Origin: Candidatus Aminicenantota bacterium
GTDB taxonomy: Bacteria > Acidobacteriota > Aminicenantia > UBA2199
Length of the DNA stretch: 7,420 nucleotides
Direction: 5' to 3'
Assembly: GCA_029939015.1 (NCBI GenBank)
Contig: JAOZTV010000158.1
Coordinates: 1-7,420, forward strand
Below, in pieces: positions 1 through 6,506 of the stretch. Position 1 is the first letter of the stretch, and every line of letters begins with the position of its first letter. Both the position numbers and the translations under genes were made by a program. A model generated the notes under the pieces. The model saw only the letters and a list, made by a program, of their open reading frames with translations. It was not told where the DNA came from and did no database searches.

Positions 1-72
1 ATTTTTGGGAAGCCTTATGGTGCAACAGGCTTTAGCCTATTCGCCGAAAGAATCGTTCAATTTAGGTTGTAG
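1..72 (+). CDS. possible 3' end of an upstream gene (partial, unidentified)
   Basis: Frame 1 is open from the window edge to a TAG at 70-72 and would encode the last 23 residues of a protein (containing GKPYGATGF and ending AERIVQFRL). The stop lies 22 bp before the sppA start, a normal operon spacing. Codon use (AGC, CTA, GCC) and base composition (about 45% GC over bases 1-60) are richer than in the rest of the window. The alternating hydrophobic/polar pattern of the last ten residues could be an outer-membrane beta-strand, but that is only a guess. The piece is too short to assign a family. It could instead be non-coding leader sequence of sppA, since the sppA frame is also open here. Confidence 0.35.
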   Translation: MFGKPYGATGFSLFAERIVQFRL

Positions 73-81
73 CTTGTTTTT

Positions 82-86
82 AGGAG
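82..86 (+). promoter_or_regulatory. ribosome binding site of sppA
   Basis: AGGAG at 82-86 (within TTAGGAGAAA) lies 8 bp before the ATG at 95. It is the best Shine-Dalgarno match in the window. It decides the sppA start: the ATG at 5 in the same frame has no such site and would place 30 mostly polar residues before the membrane anchor. Confidence 0.8.
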
Positions 87-94
87 AAATAATA

Positions 95-1801
95 ATGAAA
101 AAAGGTTTTTTTGTAGGTGTTTTAATATTTATTATAATTGTTTTGATATTTGTAGGTGTTGGTGGTTTTTTCTATGTAAAGATGAATGAAGAACCAAAGA
201 TTGAAGAAAATTCTATTTTGAGAATTGAGCTTTCTGGGAAGATTGCTGACAATAATTTGTCTTATCTTGACAAAAGTATTTCTATAAGAGATTTGTTCTA
301 TCAGGTAAGAAGGGCAAAGATTGACAAACGAATTAAGGCGATATATTTAAAAATTTCCAGTTTTGGTGCTGGTTTTGCTAAAACAGAAGATATTGGTAGA
401 ATTATAAATGATTTTAAAGAAAGTAATAAAAAGGTCTATGCTTATGTTGAAACAGGTGGCTTAAGAGAATTTTATCTTGCAAGTTTTGCTGACAAGGTAT
501 TTTTATTTAAAGGTGGATATTATCATTTTAATGGACTTGCCAGTGAAGCAATGTTTTTGAAGGATAGTCTTTCAAAAATTGGTGTTGAAGCTCAATTATT
601 TCATAGAGGGGATTATAAAACTTATTCTAATATGTTTATGGAGGACGGTATGACTGAAGCTCATAGAGATTCTCTGCAAACACTTCTTGATGATATTTAT
701 AATTCAACTTTGAAAGGATTTGCTAAGAACAGAAAAATTGATATAAAAAAAATTAAAGATTTGATTAATGAATTACCTGTATCAAATGAACCATATAAAA
801 AAGCAGGTTTGGTTGATTTTATTGGATATGAAGACGAGGCAATTAAAGAAATAAAGGGTAAGAATGAATTTATTAATTATAGTGTTTATTCTGAAACAAC
901 AAAACCTCTTCCATTTGCAGGAAAAGATAAAATTGCAGTAATATTTGCATCTGGAGAAATCCATTCAGGTAAAAGTGGTGGTAAATCACTTTTTGGTAAT
1001 CCGATAATGGGTAGTACAACTGTTGCTGCTCAATTAAAAAAAGCAAGGTTAGACAAAAATGTCAAAGCAGTTGTTTTAAGAATTGATAGTCCGGGTGGGT
1101 CAGCCGTAGCCTCAGATGTAATAAGAAGAGAGGCTGCATTAATTGCAAAGGAAAAACATCTTGTAATATCAATGAGTGATGTTGCTGCCTCAGGTGGATA
1201 TTGGATATCAATGGCTTCTGCTAATGTTTTTGCACTTGAACAGACAATTACAGCATCTATTGGTGTTGTAACTGGAAAATTTGTTCTAAAAGGTTTATAC
1301 GATAAAATTGGTTTGAAAAAAACAATTTTAAAAACATCAGACTATGCTGATCTTTATTCAGATTATAAAAAGTTTGATGAAAGAGAATTAAAAAAAATAA
1401 ATACAAGTCTTGATTCAATATATGATGATTTTGTAAATCTTGTAAGTAAGAGCAGGGGTATTAAAAAAGAATTACTTGTTCAAAACGAAGATAAGACAAT
1501 AAAACCAATTGCTGAAGGTAGGGTATGGTCAGGGGTAAATGCTAAAAAACTGAAACTTATTGATAAAATTGGTGGAATATATGCAGCAATCAAAGAGGCT
1601 AAGAAACTATCAGGCTTTAAAGATGCAGAAATGGGCATATCTATTTATCCTAAAAAACCAACTATTATGAGTTTAGTAATGTCTTATCTTGGTGGAGGTT
1701 CTGGTATGATTATGTCTCCTATGGATATTACAAAAAAAATATCAGTCTATAATAAATTTTTTCCAGCATTTGTAATGCCATATAAGGTAGAAATAAAATA
1801 A
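95..1801 (+). CDS. sppA: signal peptide peptidase SppA, two-domain (67K-like) type, peptidase family S49
   Basis: Membrane-anchored serine protease that degrades signal peptides left in the membrane after preprotein cleavage; the catalytic part faces the periplasm. The 568-residue product (start at ATG 95, chosen for its AGGAG site) opens with two lysines and one hydrophobic segment at about residues 4-28, a signal anchor without a lipobox. Two tandem S49 domains follow, as in the E. coli enzyme of similar length (618 residues). The catalytic pair is split between them as in that family. Lys175 lies in GDYKTYSNMF of the N-terminal domain (E. coli Lys209, in GTYKSAVEPF). Ser366 lies in DVAASGGYW of the C-terminal domain (E. 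coli Ser409). The substrate-strand motif DSPGGS is at residues 331-336, and TASIGVV follows the serine. Both catalytic residues are present, so the enzyme should be active. The C-terminal tail is rich in Met and Gly. It is followed immediately, in the same frame, by tsaC, so the two are almost certainly co-transcribed. The family call is firm. Confidence 0.95.
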   Translation: MKKGFFVGVLIFIIIVLIFVGVGGFFYVKMNEEPKIEENSILRIELSGKIADNNLSYLDKSISIRDLFYQVRRAKIDKRIKAIYLKISSFGAGFAKTEDIGRIINDFKESNKKVYAYVETGGLREFYLASFADKVFLFKGGYYHFNGLASEAMFLKDSLSKIGVEAQLFHRGDYKTYSNMFMEDGMTEAHRDSLQTLLDDIYNSTLKGFAKNRKIDIKKIKDLINELPVSNEPYKKAGLVDFIGYEDEAIKEIKGKNEFINYSVYSETTKPLPFAGKDKIAVIFASGEIHSGKSGGKSLFGNPIMGSTTVAAQLKKARLDKNVKAVVLRIDSPGGSAVASDVIRREAALIAKEKHLVISMSDVAASGGYWISMASANVFALEQTITASIGVVTGKFVLKGLYDKIGLKKTILKTSDYADLYSDYKKFDERELKKINTSLDSIYDDFVNLVSKSRGIKKELLVQNEDKTIKPIAEGRVWSGVNAKKLKLIDKIGGIYAAIKEAKKLSGFKDAEMGISIYPKKPTIMSLVMSYLGGGSGMIMSPMDITKKISVYNKFFPAFVMPYKVEIK

Positions 1802-2398
1802 TTGAAAATTATTGAATTAAAGTCTTTATTAAAAAACGAAGATGTAGAATTTATTAATAAAGCAATAAAGAATAATGAGGTTTTTATCTATCCCACTGAT
1901 ACATTATATGGTATTGGTGGGAATTTCTTTTCAATAGATGTAATAAATAAAATAGATGACATAAAGAGAAGGGCAGATAAGCCTTATTCAGTTGCTGTTT
2001 CTGATTATGAAATGTTAAAAGGAATAGTTAAGAATATTCCTGAGATATTTTTTGATAAATATATGAAATTATTACCTGGGAAATATACATTTTTATTTGA
2101 AATCGCAGATCATATAGATAAAAATTTGGTTAAAGGCAGTAGTAAAATTGGTGTAAGGATTCCAGATTCTCCTGAAATTTTACAGTTGATAAAAAAGATA
2201 GGAATTCCAATAATAACAACATCTGTTAATGAAACTGGAGATATACCTTTTAATTCTCCTAAGAGTATTCTTGAATTTATAAAAAACAAAGATATTGAAG
2301 AGGATATTGCATTTATAATTGATGGGGGAGACTTACCATATTCAGGTGGTTCAACAATTATTGATCTAACAACAGAAGAACCTGCTTATTTAAGATAG
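1802..2398 (+). CDS. tsaC: L-threonylcarbamoyladenylate synthase, TsaC/YrdC/Sua5 family
   Basis: Makes threonylcarbamoyl-AMP from threonine, bicarbonate and ATP in the cytoplasm, the first step of the t6A37 modification of ANN-decoding tRNAs. The 198-residue product is one YrdC domain. PTDTLYGIGG is at residues 31-40. KRRADKP at 55-61 gives the K-x-R pair (Lys55, Arg57). GVRIPDSP is at 117-124. TTSVNETG at 139-146 gives the S-x-N pair (Ser141, Asn143). A late IDGGDLPYSGGSTIIDL stretch corresponds to the family's GG-x-x-STV-D block. K-x-R plus S-x-N is associated with genuine TsaC/Sua5 enzymes rather than the YciO paralogue. It lacks the extra C-terminal Sua5 domain. The start is TTG at 1802, directly after the sppA TAA; no other start codon precedes the PTDT motif. 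The only Shine-Dalgarno-like bases (AAGG, 1784-1787) are 14 bp away, so initiation probably depends on ribosomes finishing sppA. YciO-type function is a less likely alternative. Confidence 0.9.
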   Translation: MKIIELKSLLKNEDVEFINKAIKNNEVFIYPTDTLYGIGGNFFSIDVINKIDDIKRRADKPYSVAVSDYEMLKGIVKNIPEIFFDKYMKLLPGKYTFLFEIADHIDKNLVKGSSKIGVRIPDSPEILQLIKKIGIPIITTSVNETGDIPFNSPKSILEFIKNKDIEEDIAFIIDGGDLPYSGGSTIIDLTTEEPAYLR

Positions 2399-2401
2399 TA
2401 T

Positions 2402-5362
2402 TTACCTAACCTTATAGTTCTTAGCGATTATTCCCTTTGATTTTTTTCCATTTATAAAAATACTTAATGGTTCTTTTAGTTGCAAATGATTTACAAATTT
2501 GAATTCTTCAGTTGGTGTGATTTTTTTAATATTATTCCAGTTTATATACTCATCTTTTGTTTCCTTTCCTATATGCATATAACCCATTTTTAAAGAAGTA
2601 ATATTATGGAAAAAATGACTTCCCTGTGAAGGATCAACTCTGAATTCATTAAGATATGCTTCAATAATAATTGAAGCATTGGAAATTTGATGCCATTCTA
2701 CAGGGATACCTAACCATGGGTCGCTTGTTCCCCATCTTCCGTATCCTATCAATACATATTTTTTGTTGTCTTTAATAAATCTTTTATTTATTTCTTCAAT
2801 TTCTAAGGCTATTTCTCTACTTTTTGAAATATCAAATTTTTCTGGATCAAGGTAAATAATATCATAAAGATTGTCAAACTTTCCGTTACCAAGAGCATTC
2901 TCAGAAGAACATAAAATGTTATCAAATTCATATTCATCAATATTAGTGTCATTACATTCCTGACCTGCAACCATAGGCCTAATTTGTAGAAGATAAAATT
3001 CAGGTTTTTTTGAATTGTTTTTATATATATTAATGGCAAATTCAATTTCTACATGAGAACCAAATGATTTATAACCTAATTCTAAAACGCTTTTTATTAT
3101 ATCTGAAATTGGAAATTTATTATATTTTAATAATTGAGCAAAGGTAATTAATCTTGGTCCTTTAACTAAAATAGTATCTCTAATTAAATTGTCTTCAATT
3201 GATAGTGTTGATGCAGTAAAATATAGAGTTCCGTCTTTTTCAGCATCTATCAGATCTAGTTTTGCAAGGCTGCATTTTTCATCTCGTTTAATATTAATTG
3301 TGTTTTTTAACATATCAATAGCATAGAAACTGCTTTGAGATCTTTTTAAAAAATCAAAAGGGGAAGAAAAGGGTGGTGGCATCTCAGGGTAATATGGTGA
3401 AAATCTATATGACCTATCTCCTTCAGCAATTGTTGTGCCTAAGCCAAGCGCAAGTTGAACTATGCCTTCTTCAGATTCCATGTGAGATATTGGGTAATAA
3501 TTATATGATTGAGCAACACCTGAGATTATTGGATAAAATCTTTCATTATATTGATTGCCGGCAACTTCTTGAATGATAACCGCCATTTTTTCTTCTTCAA
3601 TACTGAAATTTGTATTCTTGATATACTCTTTTGGCGATTTATAAAATACTGAAGCAAAAACGAGTTTAATTGCATCCTCAAGTTGTTTAAATCGTTTTTT
3701 TAATTCAGGATGGTTATTTGGAAGCATATATGTTGAGTATAAGCCTGCAAAAGGAAGCATCTGTGAGTCTTCTAATAGACTTGACGAGCGAACGGCAAGA
3801 GGATAGTTGGTTTTTGAGAGAATTTTTAATAAATTTGAACTGATTTTTTTTGGTAATTTTGATTTTAAAAATTTTGATGCAATTTTATCATTGTCTGCAG
3901 TATTAATGGCAAATTCCTGTAAATTATTTAATTTAATAAATTGTTCAAATGTATCGGTACAAATTACAAAAGACTTTGGAATACTGATATTTATATCTTT
4001 GAATTTTTCTTTTAAATCACTTTTGGATAATAGTGCATTAATAAATGCCAAACCTCTTGCTTTGCCGCCAAGTGAACCTTTTCCAACTTTTATAAATGAA
4101 TTTTCAAAATCATATTTATTTAGATTAAAATCTGTGATTATACCTGTCTGAGTTTTAATTATTGTTTCTTGTATTAATGAGGCAATGTATTTTCTCATAT
4201 CATCAATATTATTATAATCAGAAACTTTTTTTGGACGTAATTTTTCAGCAAGTTCATATTCTGTTCTGGCTCTCAACCATATTGATATATGGTTTTTATT
4301 AGAATGGTAAATAATACTGGCATCAGGTATTTCCATTATTTTTTCTGCAAATTCATGTAAATTTTTAGCCCTTGAAATTTCAAGTCCTTTTTTATCTCTG
4401 AAGACAAAATCACCAAAACCAAAATTGTTTTTAATAAAACTGGATAACTCAAATAATAAATTTGGTGAATTTTTATTTAAAAACCCAAGATTATTTTGAT
4501 TTGCAATTATTTTGTTTTCTTCTTCTGCTGATTGAAGTAATATTGGCATATCAGGTATTTCATTTTTTACAAATTCTGCAAATTTAACTCCTGACAGATG
4601 ATCTATTTTAGTCTTAATTGGAAATCTAACATCAGATATTATTCCAAGAAAACTTTTTTTATATTTCTTATATAAACCCATTGCCTCCTGATATGTTTCA
4701 GCAAGTATTATTTTGGGTCTTGCTCTCATTCTTAAAAGTCTATGTAGATCGTTGACACCTTCAGAAATTAATTTTCTAGTTTGTGTCATGATTTCAGTAT
4801 ATATTATTGGGAGAAATTTTGAATAATATTTTGGAGAATCTTCAATGATTAATATTATTTTTACACCATTCTTAATGTCGCTTTTAAGGTTTCTAATATC
4901 TTCGACATATTTTATTATTGCAAGAAGTATTCTGGTGTCTCCAGTCCAGTAGAATACCTTATCGATACTGTTTGTAATTCTGAATTTTATTAAAAGGTCA
5001 ACCTCTATCCATTCGTATGTTAATAATACTATTGGCATTTTAGGGAATAATTCTTTTACTTTTAGACCAAAGTTCATAGGATTCATATCGGCAATTCTTG
5101 TCATTGTAATTATCATATCAAATTTCTTTTTTTTTAAAATTGAAATTGCCTCTGCTGCTGTTGAAACTCTTGTGATCCTAGGTATAAAACGAAGGTTTAA
5201 ATCTATATATTCACTAAATATTTTTTCGGATATCTGTCCATCTTCCTCAAGGATAAATGCATCATAATAACTGGAAACTAAAAGTATTTCTCTAACTCTG
5301 AATTTCATTAAATCATGAAAAATACCAAATTGAGGTTTATAATCTTCATTAAAATTAACCAT
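2402..5362 (-). CDS. PEP synthase/PPDK-type ATP-binding domain protein with two receiver-like domains; substrate unknown
   Basis: A 986-residue cytoplasmic protein with no signal or membrane segment. Residues about 24-157 form a degenerate receiver-like domain: no acidic pair, and Thr86 where the phospho-Asp should be. Residues about 166-312 form a second receiver that keeps Glu174/Asp175, Asp244 (IISDVRFP), Ser278 (LLQSAE) and Lys297 (FLNK), so it may be phosphorylated. It carries an extra helix-like stretch at about 190-216. Residues 325-400 are a linker module with the signature HISIWLRARTEYELAEKLRP. Residues about 424-800 are a PPDK_N ATP-grasp domain: GKGSLGGKARGLAF (427-440), LAVRSSSLLEDSQMLPFAG (522-540), LALGLGTTIAEGD (637-649), VEIEFA (771-776), LLQIRPM (791-797). 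The phosphohistidine swivel domain and the PEP/pyruvate barrel of PEP synthase (EC 2.7.9.2) are missing. Instead residues 865-933 hold LIGYGRWGTSDPWLGIPVEW and DPSQGSHFFHNITS. An in-frame TAA at 5384-5386 and no other upstream start fix the ATG at 5362; there is no Shine-Dalgarno. It is a lone gene on its strand. Often auto-named PEP synthase, but that reaction is not supported. Confidence 0.85.
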   Translation of the reverse strand: MVNFNEDYKPQFGIFHDLMKFRVREILLVSSYYDAFILEEDGQISEKIFSEYIDLNLRFIPRITRVSTAAEAISILKKKKFDMIITMTRIADMNPMNFGLKVKELFPKMPIVLLTYEWIEVDLLIKFRITNSIDKVFYWTGDTRILLAIIKYVEDIRNLKSDIKNGVKIILIIEDSPKYYSKFLPIIYTEIMTQTRKLISEGVNDLHRLLRMRARPKIILAETYQEAMGLYKKYKKSFLGIISDVRFPIKTKIDHLSGVKFAEFVKNEIPDMPILLQSAEEENKIIANQNNLGFLNKNSPNLLFELSSFIKNNFGFGDFVFRDKKGLEISRAKNLHEFAEKIMEIPDASIIYHSNKNHISIWLRARTEYELAEKLRPKKVSDYNNIDDMRKYIASLIQETIIKTQTGIITDFNLNKYDFENSFIKVGKGSLGGKARGLAFINALLSKSDLKEKFKDINISIPKSFVICTDTFEQFIKLNNLQEFAINTADNDKIASKFLKSKLPKKISSNLLKILSKTNYPLAVRSSSLLEDSQMLPFAGLYSTYMLPNNHPELKKRFKQLEDAIKLVFASVFYKSPKEYIKNTNFSIEEEKMAVIIQEVAGNQYNERFYPIISGVAQSYNYYPISHMESEEGIVQLALGLGTTIAEGDRSYRFSPYYPEMPPPFSSPFDFLKRSQSSFYAIDMLKNTINIKRDEKCSLAKLDLIDAEKDGTLYFTASTLSIEDNLIRDTILVKGPRLITFAQLLKYNKFPISDIIKSVLELGYKSFGSHVEIEFAINIYKNNSKKPEFYLLQIRPMVAGQECNDTNIDEYEFDNILCSSENALGNGKFDNLYDIIYLDPEKFDISKSREIALEIEEINKRFIKDNKKYVLIGYGRWGTSDPWLGIPVEWHQISNASIIIEAYLNEFRVDPSQGSHFFHNITSLKMGYMHIGKETKDEYINWNNIKKITPTEEFKFVNHLQLKEPLSIFINGKKSKGIIAKNYKVR

Positions 5363-5367
5363 TAATA

Positions 5368-5396
5368 ATGATAGTAAATTTAATTAAAAAAATCAA
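5368..5396 (-). promoter_or_regulatory. predicted sigma70-like promoter of the PEP-synthase-like gene (leaderless)
   Basis: Reading the minus strand, TTGATT (5396-5391, 4 of 6 to TTGACA) is followed after 17 bp by TATCAT (5373-5368, 5 of 6 to TATAAT). Only TATTA separates the -10 from the ATG at 5362, so transcription should begin on or within a base or two of the start codon. The gene has no Shine-Dalgarno sequence, which fits. In such AT-rich DNA a chance match is possible; the support comes from spacing, position and symmetry with the opposite promoter. Confidence 0.5.
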
Positions 5397-5401
5397 GTCT
5401 A

Positions 5402-5430
5402 TTGCCTTTCAATCCTGACAAATGTATAAT
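5402..5430 (+). promoter_or_regulatory. predicted sigma70-like promoter of hypD-hypE (leaderless)
   Basis: TTGCCT (5402-5407, 4 of 6 to TTGACA) and a perfect TATAAT (5425-5430) are separated by the optimal 17 bp. The -10 ends 5 bp before the hypD ATG at 5436, so the predicted transcript start coincides with the start codon. No Shine-Dalgarno precedes hypD. The -35 element sits 5 bp from the -35 of the divergent promoter (5391-5396), so the two promoters are back to back and could compete or share a regulator. Confidence 0.6.
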
Positions 5431-5435
5431 ATTAT

Positions 5436-6503
5436 ATGGAAACAGAAAAAATCGTTGAATATGGTAGGAAATTAAAGGAATTTAAACTTGATAGAAAAAT
5501 TAATATAATGGAAGTATGTGGTACACATACTATGCAGTATTTTCATACTGGAGTTAAAGATATATTTCCCGAAAATCTTAATTTAATAGATGGACCAGGA
5601 TGCCCTGTATGCGTTACAGCAAATGATTATCTTGATAGAGCAATTGAGATAATGAAACAAAAAAATGTTATTCTTACTACATTTGGAGATATGTTAAAAG
5701 TGCCGTCTTCTTATAGTTCACTACAGAAAGAAAAGGCAAATGGTGGTGATGTAGAAATTGTTTATTCTCCTCTCGATGCTCTTAAAATAGCTGAAGAAAA
5801 CCCAAATAGAGAAGTTATGTTTTTAAGTGTAGGGTTTGAAACAACAATTCCAACAGAAGCTATTGCTGTTAGAAATGCAATAAAAAAAAATATAAATAAC
5901 TTTACAATTCTTCCTGGCAATAAATTAACTCCACCTGCTGTTGCAGCTTTATTAAGTATGGGTGAGGTTAAAATAGATGGCTTTATCCTACCTGGTCATG
6001 CAAGTATAATTACAGGTGTAAATGCCTGGAGTTTCATAAGAGATAAATATAAAATTCCTAGCGTTGTTACAGGCTTTGAGAGTAAAGAACTTATTTTTGG
6101 AACACTGATGTTATTGGATTTAATTGTAAATAATAAGTCTGACTTGTTAAATTCATATAAAGAAGTTGTATCTGACGAAGGCAATTTGAAAGCAAAAGAA
6201 ATTATTAATGAATATTTTGATGTTATTGATACAGACTGGCGTGGCATTGGTGTAATACCAGATAGCGGACTTGCCTTAAAGGAAGAATATGCTGAATTTG
6301 ATGCAGTTAAAAAATTTCCAGTAGAAGTACCGCCAGTTGTTGAGCCAAAGGGTTGTAGATGTGGCGAAATATTAAGAGGGCTTGTAACTCCACTGGAATG
6401 TCCGCTTTTTGGCAAAAAATGTACTCCAAGAAATCCTGTAGGTGCCTGTATGGTATCAAGTGAAGGTTCTTGTGCTGCGTTTTATAGATATAAGAAGGAT
6501 TAA
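5436..6503 (+). CDS. hypD: hydrogenase maturation factor HypD
   Basis: Iron-sulfur scaffold that, with HypC, holds the iron while its cyanide and CO ligands are assembled for the [NiFe]-hydrogenase active site; cytoplasmic. The 355-residue product is of normal family length. It has the three invariant motifs: EVCGTHTM (residues 26-33, Cys28), DGPGCPVCVT (52-61, Cys56 and Cys59), and the Cys-rich C-terminus with Cys307, 309, 322, 329, 338 and 346 (CRCG, TPLECPLFGKKCTP, VGACMVSSEGSC). Four of these last cysteines are expected to bind the [4Fe-4S] cluster and the CPVC pair forms the redox/iron site. The GFETT and PGHAS motifs of the middle domain are also present. The start is the first ATG after an in-frame TAA (5427-5429, inside the -10 box); there is no Shine-Dalgarno, hence the leaderless prediction. 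It heads an operon with hypE, 3 bp downstream. hypC, its usual partner and frequent upstream neighbour, is not seen here. Confidence 0.97.
   Translation: METEKIVEYGRKLKEFKLDRKINIMEVCGTHTMQYFHTGVKDIFPENLNLIDGPGCPVCVTANDYLDRAIEIMKQKNVILTTFGDMLKVPSSYSSLQKEKANGGDVEIVYSPLDALKIAEENPNREVMFLSVGFETTIPTEAIAVRNAIKKNINNFTILPGNKLTPPAVAALLSMGEVKIDGFILPGHASIITGVNAWSFIRDKYKIPSVVTGFESKELIFGTLMLLDLIVNNKSDLLNSYKEVVSDEGNLKAKEIINEYFDVIDTDWRGIGVIPDSGLALKEEYAEFDAVKKFPVEVPPVVEPKGCRCGEILRGLVTPLECPLFGKKCTPRNPVGACMVSSEGSCAAFYRYKKD
6495..6499 (+). promoter_or_regulatory. ribosome binding site of hypE, inside the end of hypD
   Basis: AAGGA at 6495-6499 (in AAGAAGGATT) lies 7 bp before the hypE ATG at 6507 and overlaps the last hypD codons. 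It shows that this organism uses Shine-Dalgarno initiation for a gene inside an operon, in contrast to hypD itself. Confidence 0.7.
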
Positions 6504-6506
6504 AAA

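Noticed and set aside
5..94. 30-residue N-terminal extension of SppA from the ATG at 5
   Set aside because: No Shine-Dalgarno before it, it overlaps a better frame, and it would put polar residues before a classical Lys-Lys plus hydrophobic anchor. The ATG at 95 has AGGAG at good spacing.
3373..4151. Plus-strand open frames (3373-3576 and 3807-4151) within the large minus-strand gene
   Set aside because: They lie opposite the conserved ATP-grasp region and show no family motifs. Chance open frames are expected in such AT-rich, TAA-avoiding coding DNA.
5379..5388. 10-bp palindrome TTTAATTAAA in the spacer of the minus-strand promoter, as an operator
   Set aside because: It cannot be extended outward and consists only of A and T in an AT-rich gap, so chance is the simplest explanation.
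5996..6415. 139-codon open frame on the minus strand inside hypD
   Set aside because: Antisense shadow of a strongly conserved gene. The translation is Ser/Thr/Pro-rich with no recognisable motif and there is no ribosome site.
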